Assembly: GCA_034433995.1 (NCBI GenBank)
Contig: DAOTZU010000206.1
Location: 1-8,803 of the forward strand
DNA from: DAOTZU01 sp034433995
Lineage (GTDB): Bacteria; Chloroflexota; Anaerolineae; UBA1429
Reading direction: 5' to 3'
Length of the DNA: 8,803 nt
Position 1 is the stretch's first letter; the number at the start of each line of letters is the position of its first letter. The notes beneath the pieces are model-generated. The model was not told where the DNA came from and ran no database searches. It worked only from the letters and a program-made list of their open reading frames with translations. Position numbers and translations under genes: made by a program. This document shows positions 1 through 6,952 of this stretch, piece by piece.

Positions 1-483
1 GTGGTCTATCACCTCCGTCACCGGCTTGCCGCGCTCGTAACGCTGGGAATAGAGCCGCCCCTGATATTTGCTCCGCACCTCCAGCCATTCCGAGAGGGCA
101 TTGACCGCCGAGACGCCCACGCCGTGCAGGCCGCTGGCCACCTTGTAGCCGCCGCCGCCGAACTTGCCGCCAGCGTGGAGCACGGTGTGCACCACCTCCA
201 AGGTGTTGCGGCCGGTGGTCTTTTCCAGGCCCACAGGGATGCCCCGGCCGTTATCCTCCACCTCCACCGAGTGATCGGCGTGGATGGTGATCTGGATGCG
301 GTCGCAGACCCCGGCCAGGGCCTCGTCAATGGAGTTATCCACCACCTCAAACACCAGGTGATGGAGACCGCGCACATCGGTGCTGCCGATGTACATGCCC
401 GGCCGGCGGCGCACCGCCTCTAGCCCCTCCAACACCTGGATGTCGGCCGCGGTGTAGGACAAGGGTGCATCCGGCTTGGCCAT
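1..483 (-). CDS. gyrB: DNA gyrase subunit B, N-terminal part (3' end beyond window)
   Basis: This is the first 161 residues of a type IIA topoisomerase ATPase subunit, which uses ATP to drive DNA strand passage together with GyrA. The GHKL ATPase motifs are all visible: RRPGMYIGST near residues 26-35, the Mg/ATP-binding EVVDNSIDEA near 46-55, DNGRGIPVG near 77-85, GGKFGGGGYKVASG near 105-118 and the lid GLHGVGVSAVNALS near 118-131. The GGGGYK form of the loop resembles Gram-positive-type GyrB more than ParE, but the fragment alone cannot fully exclude ParE. The ATG at 483-481 overlaps the TGA of the upstream membrane-protein gene by one base (TGATG), so translation is probably coupled. The rest of the gene lies left of position 1. 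Confidence 0.93.
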   Translation of the reverse strand, partial: MAKPDAPLSYTAADIQVLEGLEAVRRRPGMYIGSTDVRGLHHLVFEVVDNSIDEALAGVCDRIQITIHADHSVEVEDNGRGIPVGLEKTTGRNTLEVVHTVLHAGGKFGGGGYKVASGLHGVGVSAVNALSEWLEVRSKYQGRLYSQRYERGKPVTEVIDH

Positions 484-1415
484 CAGGCGCTCCTCTGCTG
501 CTGACTGCGCAGGAACTCGTGCAACATCACCATCCGATCACGGTAAAAGATGAACCAGGCCGCCGTCAACCCCGTGCCGATGAAGGCGTTGAGCAAAATG
601 GCGACCGCCATGCCCACCGGCGAGCCGACGAGCAGCCGCAACAGCAAAATCACCCCCGTGCCGATGACCTGGCTGAGGACGAACAACCCCAGGGCCGGCC
701 AAAAGTTCAACCGCATGATGGCCAAGCTGTTAAACACGGCCCGGAGGGGCTTTTCCTCGGCCAGGGTGATGGCCTGGGGCACAAAGAGGAGATACAACAA
801 TAACCAGAGGAGAGCCACCCAGATCAAGAAGGAAAAGGCGCCTAGCAACATACTCAATATCACGGCAATAAAAAAGAGAATTCCCAAGGGCACACCGATG
901 GCTACAAAGTACAGCCAATAGCCCGGCGCGCTGCGCAACAATTTGCCCAGGTTCAGGCCCTCGCCCCGCACCTCTTGGGCCACCAACCCCAGGAAAAGAC
1001 AGGTGATGAACAGGCCCAGGGCCATGATCCCCAGTTGAAAGACCACCATCTGCCCATAAGAAGCGACCTCGTGCACCATATCCGTCTCGGGATTGATGGG
1101 CAAAAGGCCGGCGATGCTGGGCATCCCCAGCCTGCCCCAGGAGAGCAGCGCCAAGAGGTTCGTGCGCCCCACGGTGGCCTGGACATCCTGGAGCATGTTG
1201 GCGAGGGTGGAGCCGACGCCCAGATCCGCCCCGGCGGCCCCAGAGGTCGCCGCCAATGCCGCCTCCAGATCGGCGACCATCTTGTTCACCACCGGTGCGA
1301 TGGAGAGCTTGGGCCCAAGCCAGAGATAGAGATCCAACGCCACCGGGATCAAGAGCAGCCGCAAACGGTGCAGGACAAGGTTAAAGCCTTGGGTGAGGGT
1401 ATCAATGATGCTCAA
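483..1415 (-). CDS. Six-helix integral membrane protein of unknown function, upstream of gyrB
   Basis: I do not recognise a named family. The 310-residue protein has about six hydrophobic segments, near residues 18-36, 122-146, 166-190, 194-216, 238-262 and 266-291. A polar Ala/Gly-rich stretch (about 45-118) lies between the first two helices and is the likely extramembrane loop. The C-terminus is basic and polar (YRDRMVML...RSQQQRSA). The likely start is TTG at 1415-1413: a strong Shine-Dalgarno (AAGGAGGT, about 1432-1425) stands nine bases before it, and I see no in-frame ATG close by. Its stop overlaps the gyrB start, so the two form an operon. The coupling is an arrangement, not evidence of a topoisomerase-related function. 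A transporter-like or membrane-organising role cannot be decided from sequence alone. Confidence 0.85.
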   Translation of the reverse strand: MSIIDTLTQGFNLVLHRLRLLLIPVALDLYLWLGPKLSIAPVVNKMVADLEAALAATSGAAGADLGVGSTLANMLQDVQATVGRTNLLALLSWGRLGMPSIAGLLPINPETDMVHEVASYGQMVVFQLGIMALGLFITCLFLGLVAQEVRGEGLNLGKLLRSAPGYWLYFVAIGVPLGILFFIAVILSMLLGAFSFLIWVALLWLLLYLLFVPQAITLAEEKPLRAVFNSLAIMRLNFWPALGLFVLSQVIGTGVILLLRLLVGSPVGMAVAILLNAFIGTGLTAAWFIFYRDRMVMLHEFLRSQQQRSA

Positions 1416-1440
1416 AGGCCAGCCACCTCCTTTCAGAAGG

Positions 1441-1469
1441 ATTGTACCACAAGGGCAGGGTTCTGAAAA
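1441..1469 (-). promoter_or_regulatory. Putative sigma-70 promoter for the membrane protein-gyrB operon
   Basis: Read on the minus strand there is TTTTCA (1469-1464, 4/6 to TTGACA), a 17-base spacer, and TACAAT (1446-1441, 5/6 to TATAAT) with an upstream TGG giving an extended -10. Transcription would begin near 1434, just ahead of the Shine-Dalgarno at about 1432-1425, giving a very short leader. Position and spacing fit well, but the -35 is weak. Confidence 0.45.
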
Positions 1470-1494
1470 GACGCCGCAAAGGGCAAAAATCCCC

Positions 1495-1523
1495 TTTACC
1501 TTTCGGCCGATCTGTGGTATGAT
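1495..1523 (+). promoter_or_regulatory. Putative extended -10 promoter for the cytidylate-kinase-like gene
   Basis: TTTACC (1495-1500, 4/6) is separated by 17 bases from TATGAT (1518-1523, 5/6), and the -10 is preceded by TGG, an extended -10. A start near 1530 would leave a leader of about 200 bases before the ATG at 1732. The rest of the 1416-1731 gap holds no convincing gene. Open frames there lack ribosome-binding sites or family resemblance. The gap does contain a perfect 14-base palindrome at 1694-1707. Confidence 0.5.
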
Positions 1524-1693
1524 AGAATCGAACAGGGGGTTCGTTCTTGAGTCGGGACTGGCGGCTAGTCGTCTTTAGCGTTGCTTTCATCCTCTCCTCC
1601 TTGCCTCATCATCACCGCGTCCACAGATGCCCGCCAGCACATACACCTTGGGGGCTACCTCCAGGAGCAGTGGGAAACGAGGGTTTCGGGCTG

Positions 1694-1707
1694 GCCAGCA
1701 TGCTGGC
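1694..1707. repeat. Perfect 14-bp palindrome just before the kinase-like gene's ribosome-binding site
   Basis: GCCAGCATGCTGGC is its own reverse complement. It ends 14 bases before the GGAGG of the downstream gene. It could be a dimeric repressor's operator or a short leader hairpin near the ribosome-binding site. In GC-rich DNA a palindrome of this size may also be chance. Confidence 0.35.
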
Positions 1708-1731
1708 TGTTCTTGCGCAAAGGAGGGCAAG

Positions 1732-2406
1732 ATGGCAGTCATCACCATGTCGCGGCAGATCGGTAGCGGCGCAGCGGAGATAGCCAACCGCCTGTGCAAG
1801 GAGCTGGGCCTCATCGCCTTTGACAAGCGGCTCATGGCGCGGGTGGCCGCCGAGGTGGGCCTCAGCGAGCACGAGATCGTGGATTATTCCGAGGATCAGT
1901 ACAAGCTCCGTGGTTTCTTTGATGCTCTCTTTCGCCGCCCCCGGCCGGTGGCGGAGGTTTCCTCCTGGGCGGGCGGGCGCGAGGCGGGCTATGAGCGCCA
2001 GGTGCAGGTCTTGGATGAAGCCCGGGCCATTGACCTGGTCCGCGCCACCATCCTGGCCGCTTACGAGCGGGCCAATGTGTTGATCATCGGGCGCGGCGGC
2101 CAGGCCATCTTGGAAGATAAGCCGGGTGTCTTCCATGTGCGCATTGTGGCCCCCTACGAGTACCGTGTGCAGCGCATCCAGGCCGAGGAGCAATGCACCG
2201 TGCCCCAGGCCCGCCGCTTGATCGAGGAGCATGACCGGGCCACCGCCGAATACCTGCAAACCTTTTACGGCATCGACGTGGATGATGCCACCCTCTATCA
2301 CCTGGTGCTCAACGCCGGCAAGCTGGGCGTGAATAAATGCGTGCACCTCATCAAGGCCGGCCTGGAAGAGGTGACCCTCTCCACCGCCGGCGGAGAGACG
2401 GGCTGA
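1732..2406 (+). CDS. Cytidylate-kinase-like P-loop family protein
   Basis: The 224-residue protein matches the cytidylate kinase-like family (Cytidylate_kin2 type) in layout: an N-terminal ITMSRQIGSGAAEIA segment (residues 4-18) in place of the P-loop, a following AFDKRLMARVA stretch, the family GRGGQAIL motif (120-127), and a C-terminal half with VAPYEYRVQRI, ARRLIEEHDRATAEY and LVLNAGKLGVNKC. Such proteins resemble nucleoside monophosphate kinases but their substrate is usually unproven. The loop lacks the Lys-Ser/Thr of a classical Walker A, so activity should not be assumed. The ATG at 1732 was chosen because AAAGGAGGG stands at the right distance and the protein starts directly on the family motif. 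The frame is open upstream to 1627, but that extension looks non-coding. Confidence 0.85.
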   Translation: MAVITMSRQIGSGAAEIANRLCKELGLIAFDKRLMARVAAEVGLSEHEIVDYSEDQYKLRGFFDALFRRPRPVAEVSSWAGGREAGYERQVQVLDEARAIDLVRATILAAYERANVLIIGRGGQAILEDKPGVFHVRIVAPYEYRVQRIQAEEQCTVPQARRLIEEHDRATAEYLQTFYGIDVDDATLYHLVLNAGKLGVNKCVHLIKAGLEEVTLSTAGGETG

Positions 2407-2544
2407 TACGAGGCCAAAAACCCTATACCACATGCCGGGGCGGAACCAGCGCGGGCGTGGCAACGTCTGCAGCATGAGCGGCTCGCCTTGGCGTTCGGGT
2501 CCAAGGGCGGCGCTGCCCATAGTGTGATGATGAAAGGCCCCCCT

Positions 2545-3822
2545 ATGCGCTCCAAATGGGTTTCCCTGCTGGTATGGGTTATTCTGCTGATGGGTTGTGC
2601 CCGCCCCACGGTGACGCCCGTCGCCACACAGGCGCCCCCGCCGACACCGGGGGCAAGCCCGGTTCCGCCCACCCCTGTGCCTTCGGTGACGGCCAGCCCC
2701 ACCCTCTTCCCGACCCTCACTCCGGTGCCGACCTGGACGCCCACAACCTCCCGGCCCACCGCCACACCCACCAGAACGCCACGGCCCACGGCCACCTCTT
2801 CTCCCACATCCCGGCCACCGACCGCCACGCCCCGCCCACGGGCCACCGCCTCGCCCACACCTCAAGGAGCCTTCCCCGCCTGGCCCTACGTCCTCTGCCT
2901 GGCAGTGACCCCGGAGGAGCCGCCGACGCTCTATCTCGTCGTCGCCGGGCGGGGCCTTTACCGCAGTCTCGACCGCGGCGCCACCTGGTTGGCCGAGGAT
3001 CTGACGGGGATCCCGGCCACAGCCGAGTTCCTCTATCTGGCCCTGGATTATCGCCACCCCACCACCATGTATCTGGCCACGGGGCTGGGCATCTACCGTC
3101 GGGAGGACGGCCAACCGTGGGAATTGGTCAATACCCTGTTCGCCTACTGTTTGGCGGTGGATTGGCTCAATCCCGATATCCTCTGGGCCGGGGTGCGCTA
3201 TAGCCCGGATTATAACGCCATCCTGTTGAAAAGCACCGACCGTGGACGCACCTGGGGCAAGGCCGACCAGGGGATGTATGTCCGCCCGGAGGCGGGGGTG
3301 TGGGCCATCGCCATAGATCCGCGGGACCCCAACATCCTCTACGCCAACGTCCAGACCTACCATCCCGATGGCTATTGGCCCATCAGCGACCTCTATCGCG
3401 GCGGGCGGGCCGGCACCTGGGAACGTCTCTCCCTGCGGCCCAACACCGACGGCCCCCTGGCGTGCAGCCCCTACGGTTTGGCCTTGGATCCTAACCTGCG
3501 CCGCCTGTATGTGGGCTGCAACACCCACGATAGCAAGGGCAACTTGCTCACGCTGCTCTATTATGCCGATAACGCCTTTGCCGCCAACAGCCACGAGATC
3601 GTCTGGCGGGAGGTGGCCTCCTTCAATCAAGGGCCGGGCCGCCGGTTCACCATGGTGCGCCCCTTGGCCGTGGACGCCCGCCAGCCCAAGGCCGTGTACC
3701 TCGCCGTGGGCAGCCCCGCCACGGAGCCGGGCGTCCCGGAGAACAGCCTCCTGGTGAGCCATGACGACGGCGCCACCTGGGAACCGCTGCCCGTGAAAGG
3801 GCTACCAGGCCAGGCCGAGTGA
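2545..3822 (+). CDS. Predicted lipoprotein with Thr/Pro-rich linker and Asp-box (BNR-like) beta-propeller
   Basis: A 425-residue secreted protein. Residues 1-18 form a lipoprotein signal (basic MRSK, hydrophobic core, LLMGC with the lipidated Cys at 18). Residues about 19-111 are a low-complexity Thr/Pro/Ala/Arg linker of the kind common in Chloroflexota surface proteins. The remainder has Asp-box repeats, S-x-D-x-G-x-T-W: SLDRGATW (141-148), STDRGRTW (230-237) and SHDDGATW (405-412), with degenerate copies near 184-192 and 284-292. These mark a sortilin/sialidase-like propeller. No catalytic sialidase residues can be assigned, so binding or scaffolding on the cell surface is more likely than hydrolysis. 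The frame is open to 2488, but GAAAGG seven bases before ATG 2545 and the signal peptide fix the start. In-frame ATGs at 2527 and 2530 are alternatives. Confidence 0.85.
   Translation: MRSKWVSLLVWVILLMGCARPTVTPVATQAPPPTPGASPVPPTPVPSVTASPTLFPTLTPVPTWTPTTSRPTATPTRTPRPTATSSPTSRPPTATPRPRATASPTPQGAFPAWPYVLCLAVTPEEPPTLYLVVAGRGLYRSLDRGATWLAEDLTGIPATAEFLYLALDYRHPTTMYLATGLGIYRREDGQPWELVNTLFAYCLAVDWLNPDILWAGVRYSPDYNAILLKSTDRGRTWGKADQGMYVRPEAGVWAIAIDPRDPNILYANVQTYHPDGYWPISDLYRGGRAGTWERLSLRPNTDGPLACSPYGLALDPNLRRLYVGCNTHDSKGNLLTLLYYADNAFAANSHEIVWREVASFNQGPGRRFTMVRPLAVDARQPKAVYLAVGSPATEPGVPENSLLVSHDDGATWEPLPVKGLPGQAE
2599..2877 (+). repeat. Low-complexity Thr/Pro-coding stretch (lipoprotein linker)
   Basis: The DNA is made of short imperfect repeats of CCC-ACC-like codons, giving TP/TPTP and RPTAT units. 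It joins the lipidated Cys to the propeller and probably spans the cell envelope. Its antisense strand accounts for a long Gly/Arg-rich open frame on the minus strand that is not a gene. Confidence 0.7.
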
Positions 3823-3897
3823 ATTGGGCCACCCGCCTGGCGCAACCTCGCCGTGCCCTGCGCGTAAGATAGATGAACATACGTGCAGGAGGGCAGC

Positions 3898-4269
3898 ATG
3901 AGCCTTTTGTTGAACCTGGTCTGGATTATCCTGGGCGGCGGGATCTTGGTCTTTTTGGCCTATCTCATCGGCGGCGTGGTGCTCTGTGCCACCATCGTGG
4001 GCATCCCCTTTGGGGTGCAACTGTTCAAGCTCGCCGTGTTGGGGCTGGCCCCCTTTGGCAAGGAGGTCAACACCCTGGGCTCGGCCAAAGGGTTCCTGGA
4101 GATCGCCATGAACGTGCTTTGGTGGGTCTTTGGCGGGGTGGAGCTGGCCCTGGTGCATCTGGTGTTTGCCCTGTTGCTGGCCATCACCATCGTAGGGCTG
4201 CCCTTCGCCAAGCAACACCTGAAGCTGGTCAAGTTGGCCCTGGTGCCCTTTGGGGCAACCATCGTGTAA
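3898..4269 (+). CDS. yccF: YccF-family small inner membrane protein
   Basis: A 123-residue hydrophobic protein with two copies of the family motif: IVGIPFGVQLFKLAVLGLAPFG in the first half (shown here as the pattern IVGIPFG-x-Q...KLA...PFG) and IVGLPFAKQ...KLVKLALVPFG at the C-terminus. Each copy follows a hydrophobic segment, giving an internal repeat with about three to four membrane-associated segments. The family is widespread and its function is unknown. The ATG at 3898 follows AGGAGGG (3887-3893) by four bases. A GTG at 3883 in the same frame lies over that ribosome-binding site and was rejected as a start. No distinct promoter was seen in the 75 bases after the lipoprotein gene, so co-transcription with it is possible. 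Confidence 0.88.
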   Translation: MSLLLNLVWIILGGGILVFLAYLIGGVVLCATIVGIPFGVQLFKLAVLGLAPFGKEVNTLGSAKGFLEIAMNVLWWVFGGVELALVHLVFALLLAITIVGLPFAKQHLKLVKLALVPFGATIV

Positions 4270-4367
4270 TGCTTTTGTACGCGGCATCCGGCTCGCTAGC
4301 GCACGCGGCGAACCTTCCCCAGGCATCTTTGGCCGTCGACGGAGAGCCCAAAAAGCCAAATTTCTTA

Positions 4368-4396
4368 TTGACTCCTACGACTTTACATACTATACT
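4368..4396 (+). promoter_or_regulatory. Near-consensus sigma-70 promoter for the NarL-type two-component operon
   Basis: TTGACT (4368-4373, 5/6) and TATACT (4391-4396, 5/6) are separated by exactly 17 bases in a locally AT-rich patch. The predicted start is near 4403. It is the best promoter match in the window and drives the leader described at 4460-4499. Confidence 0.75.
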
Positions 4397-4402
4397 ATAA
4401 GT

Positions 4403-4498
4403 AACGTTGAGGGTTGTTGGTTTTGGGCCAGAGAAACGAAAGTTGAGGTACCACCGGCGGAACCTGTTCACGCAAGGCGGAACAGGTTCTTGCTTTTT
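4403..4498 (+). ncRNA. Possible ~95-nt leader or small RNA (promoter to terminator)
   Basis: The interval from the predicted start site to the terminator T-run makes a self-contained transcript of about 95 nt. It matches no riboswitch class that I can recognise. It may be only a prematurely terminated leader of the kinase mRNA rather than an independent RNA. A frame is open through it in phase with the kinase, starting at TTG 4407, but has no Shine-Dalgarno. Confidence 0.3.
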
Positions 4499-4499
4499 T
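4460..4499 (+). terminator. Intrinsic terminator hairpin inside the 5' leader of the sensor kinase gene
   Basis: GAACCTGTTC (4460-4469) and GAACAGGTTC (4480-4489) are perfect reverse complements around a 10-base loop, followed by TTGCTTTTTT. This is a Rho-independent terminator by form. It lies about 57 bases after the predicted transcription start and ends 13 bases before the GTG start of the kinase gene. It could therefore be an attenuator for the operon, or it could end a separate small RNA of about 95 nt. Only a weak alternative pairing of the 5' arm (AGGT with ACCT) is visible, so the switch mechanism is not clear. Confidence 0.75.
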
Positions 4500-4511
4500 G
4501 GAGCCAGGGAT

Positions 4512-6167
4512 GTGAAGAGACGGTTCTGGGGCCTCGGCACAAAAATCACCCTAGGGTTATTGCTCCCCCTCGTCGTGGTGATGCTGGTCACGTCCTATTT
4601 GCGCTATTCCAGCTACCGCGACACCCTGGTCCAGACTCTGGCCCTTGGGGGCACCCTCACCGATGAGGCAGCCCAGAGTTACCTGGAGGCCCAACTCACC
4701 GATTACATCTATAGCAGGCTGCTGATCTCCGGCGGCTCTATCATCGTGCTTGTGGTCACCATCCGGTTCATGATGAGCCGCGTGGTGACCAATCGCCTAC
4801 GGTGTTTCCTGGAGGTGATCAAGGGCACCAAGCCGGGCGAACTCGGCGCCAAAATAGAGGCGAACAGCTGCGATGAGATCGGCGAACTGGTCGCGGCCTT
4901 TAACCAACTCGCCGCAAGCCTGCAAGAGAAAGAAGCCAAAGTCCGCGAGCGCACCTTAGAGCTGCAACGCCAAGCCGAGAAACTGGCCACCCTGAACGCC
5001 CTGGCCACCACGGTGAGCCAATCCTTGAACCTGCGTGAAATCTTGGGCAACGCCCTCCATGAGGTGTTGGCCCTGATGAAACTAAAAGCCGGCTGGATTG
5101 TTTTGCGCAACGGCCAGCAAAAAGAGTTCGGCCTGTGGGCCAGCTCCGGCCTGCCCGAGAGGGTCACCTTGATCCAAGTGCGCTGCTCCTTGAACCAATC
5201 CATCTGTGCCCAGGTCCTGGAATTGGGCCAGCCCAGGGTGGTTTGCAATACTTTGGAGCACGCTTGTCCCAGCGCTGAATATCTGCGCCAAGAAGGTCTG
5301 GCCTTTCGCGTCTGTGTGCCTTTGCGCTCCAAGGAGCGTATCTTGGGCGTGATGACCCTGTTTGGGGCCCTGGGCAACGGCCAGCAAGAGGTTACCGAGG
5401 ATACGTTGGAGGTGCTCACCGCCATTGGCCGCCAGATAGGGATCGCCATCGAGAACGCCAGCCTCTACGAAGAGCTGCGCCAAAAAGAAGCGCTGCAAAG
5501 ACAGCTCTTGGAGAGGGTCATCACCGTTCAAGAGGAGGAGCGCAAGCGCATCGCCCGCGAGCTCCACGACCAGACCGGCCAATCCCTCACCTCCCTGATC
5601 ATGACCCTGAAGGTCTTGGAGGAAACGAATTCCCTGGACCAAGCGCGGGCGCATATTGGCGAGTTGCGCGAAGTGGTGGTGCAGATTCTGAAAGGGGTAC
5701 GAGACCTGGCCTTGCAGCTAAGGCCAACCGTCTTGGATGATCTCGGCTTGTTGCCGGCTTTACGGCACTATCTCCGGGGGTATGAGGATAGGTTTCATCT
5801 GCCCGTTGATTTTCAGGTTCTAGGGCTGGATCGGGAGCGCCTGGCTCCGGAGGTGGAGACGGCCCTCTATCGGATCGTGCAGGAGGCGCTCACCAATGTG
5901 GCGCGACACGCCCACGCCCGCGACATCAGCGTTTTGCTGGAGAAACGGGGAGCCTCGATCAAGCTCATTGTGGAGGACAATGGCCAAGGGTTCGACGTTA
6001 ACCAAGTGATGGGTTCGGGCCCCCACGAAAAGAACCTGGGCCTCTACGGCATGCGCGAGCGGGCCGCTCTGCTAGGGGGCACATTGACCATCGAATCCAC
6101 ACCGGGAGCAGGCACGACCGTCTTTGTGGAGATCCCCTTGAGACCGAGGGGGGGAGGTCAGCCATGA
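4512..6167 (+). CDS. Membrane sensor histidine kinase, HAMP-GAF-HisKA_3-HATPase (NarX/LiaS type)
   Basis: A 551-residue kinase predicted to autophosphorylate and pass phosphate to the adjacent regulator. In order: transmembrane helix 1 (about 12-30), a short ~40-residue outer segment, helix 2 (about 70-88), HAMP (about 90-143), a coiled coil, a GAF domain (about 185-330), a HisKA_3 dimerisation helix with RELHDQTGQS and phospho-acceptor His352, and a HATPase domain with N-box Asn462 (EALTNVARHA), DNGQGF (489-494) and GLYGMRERA (510-518). The outer segment is too short for a large ligand-binding domain, so the GAF domain may be the sensor. That domain has five Cys (225, 232, 245, 252, 268), suggesting redox or metal sensing. 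The GTG at 4512 is chosen because GGAG is eight bases upstream and the frame before it is occupied by the terminator. The TGA overlaps the next ATG. Confidence 0.9.
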   Translation: MKRRFWGLGTKITLGLLLPLVVVMLVTSYLRYSSYRDTLVQTLALGGTLTDEAAQSYLEAQLTDYIYSRLLISGGSIIVLVVTIRFMMSRVVTNRLRCFLEVIKGTKPGELGAKIEANSCDEIGELVAAFNQLAASLQEKEAKVRERTLELQRQAEKLATLNALATTVSQSLNLREILGNALHEVLALMKLKAGWIVLRNGQQKEFGLWASSGLPERVTLIQVRCSLNQSICAQVLELGQPRVVCNTLEHACPSAEYLRQEGLAFRVCVPLRSKERILGVMTLFGALGNGQQEVTEDTLEVLTAIGRQIGIAIENASLYEELRQKEALQRQLLERVITVQEEERKRIARELHDQTGQSLTSLIMTLKVLEETNSLDQARAHIGELREVVVQILKGVRDLALQLRPTVLDDLGLLPALRHYLRGYEDRFHLPVDFQVLGLDRERLAPEVETALYRIVQEALTNVARHAHARDISVLLEKRGASIKLIVEDNGQGFDVNQVMGSGPHEKNLGLYGMRERAALLGGTLTIESTPGAGTTVFVEIPLRPRGGGQP

Positions 6168-6853
6168 ACAAGATTCGGCTCTTGGTGGTTGATGATCATC
6201 CCGTGGTGCGCGCGGGGCTGCGCATGCTTCTGAATGCCCAACTGGATATGGAGATCGTCGGTGAGGCGGCGGATGGCCCCACGGCCGTGGCCCGCGCCCT
6301 AGAGCTCAAGCCCGATGTGGTCATCATGGATATCACCATGGAGGGGATGAGCGGCATGGCCGCCACCCGGGAGATCAGGAAACGCCTCCCCGAGACCAAG
6401 GTGCTGGTGCTCACGATCCATGATAGCGAAGAGTATCTGCGCCAAATGCTCGAGATCGGCGCCACCGGCTATGTCTTGAAGCAAGCCGCCGATATCGAGT
6501 TGGCCGTTGCCATCCGCGCCGTCCATCGCGGCGAGATCTATATCTATCCCTCCTTTACCCGCGTCCTGCTGGGTGATCTCCTCCAAGACATGGAACCAGA
6601 GCGCTACGCCGCCCAGGACGCCTACGACGCCCTGAGCCAGCGCGAAAAGCAAGTGCTGCGCCTGGTGGCCCTGGGATACACCAACCAGCAGATAGCAGCC
6701 CAACTCTTTTTGAGCGTCAAGACCATCGAGGCTTATCGTGCTCGCCTGATGCAAAAATTGCAGCTCAAAGGGCGCGCTGCCCTGGTGCGTTACGCTCTGC
6801 GCAAGGGGCTGCTCGATGATCAACCTAGCCAGCAGATGCACCAAGCGGCGTGA
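6164..6853 (+). CDS. NarL/FixJ-family response regulator (REC-LuxR)
   Basis: A 229-residue DNA-binding regulator. The receiver domain (about 4-120) has acidic Asp10/Asp11, phospho-acceptor Asp56 (VVIMDITM), Thr84 and Lys106. The LuxR-type helix-turn-helix occupies about 157-217 (ALSQREKQVLRLVALGYTN, QQIAAQLFLSVKTIEAYRA), with the typical T-V/I-E-x-Y/H-R recognition helix. GGAGGT stands five bases before the ATG, and that ATG overlaps the kinase stop by four bases (ATGA), so this is the kinase's cognate partner. It probably regulates its own operon or nearby genes. Its targets cannot be read from the window. A perfect palindrome (4333-4342) upstream of the operon promoter is a possible but unproven site. 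Confidence 0.93.
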   Translation: MNKIRLLVVDDHPVVRAGLRMLLNAQLDMEIVGEAADGPTAVARALELKPDVVIMDITMEGMSGMAATREIRKRLPETKVLVLTIHDSEEYLRQMLEIGATGYVLKQAADIELAVAIRAVHRGEIYIYPSFTRVLLGDLLQDMEPERYAAQDAYDALSQREKQVLRLVALGYTNQQIAAQLFLSVKTIEAYRARLMQKLQLKGRAALVRYALRKGLLDDQPSQQMHQAA

Positions 6854-6901
6854 GGCAAGCCCTCTGAGCGCCATCATCAGGTTTTGCCCGACAAGCAACG
6901 C

Positions 6902-6917
6902 CCCTGATTAGGGTTTT
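6902..6917 (+). terminator. Weak hairpin with T-run after the response regulator gene
   Basis: CCCT (6902-6905), a four-base loop GATT, AGGG (6910-6913), then TTTT. The stem is only four pairs, so it is a poor terminator by form. It is placed sensibly 49 bases after the stop codon. Confidence 0.25.
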
Positions 6918-6923
6918 CCCCTC

Positions 6924-6952
6924 TAGACACTTTAGCCCTCATATGCCATGAT
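6924..6952 (+). promoter_or_regulatory. Putative promoter for the receiver protein / kinase-HdrA operon
   Basis: TAGACA (6924-6929, 5/6) is followed after 17 bases by CATGAT (6947-6952, 4/6). The predicted start is near 6959, with a leader of about 170 bases. The whole 6854-7132 gap (279 bases) holds no supported gene. A frame from 6948 that resembles a small ORF has no ribosome-binding site and runs into the next gene's start. Confidence 0.35.

Noticed and set aside
1627..1731. N-terminal extension of the cytidylate-kinase-like gene
   Set aside because: The extension is low-quality sequence, while AAAGGAGGG directly precedes ATG 1732, where the family similarity begins.
1612..3762. 716-residue minus-strand open frame
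   Set aside because: It lies antisense to two well-supported genes. Its Gly/Arg-rich composition is the mirror of the Thr/Pro linker, and it has no family features. Long antisense frames are expected at high GC.
4333..4342. CCGTCGACGG palindrome upstream of the operon promoter as an operator
   Set aside because: A 10-base palindrome is too common in GC-rich DNA to call a site without a second copy or conservation.
4445..4460. T-box-like GGTACCACC near the leader terminator
   Set aside because: It matches the T-box core only as its reverse complement, where no downstream terminator exists, and the next gene is not an amino-acid gene.
4407..4511. TTG-initiated longer form of the sensor kinase
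   Set aside because: It would begin four bases after the predicted transcription start with no ribosome-binding site and would run through the terminator stem. GTG 4512 has a GGAG at good spacing and leads straight into the first membrane helix.
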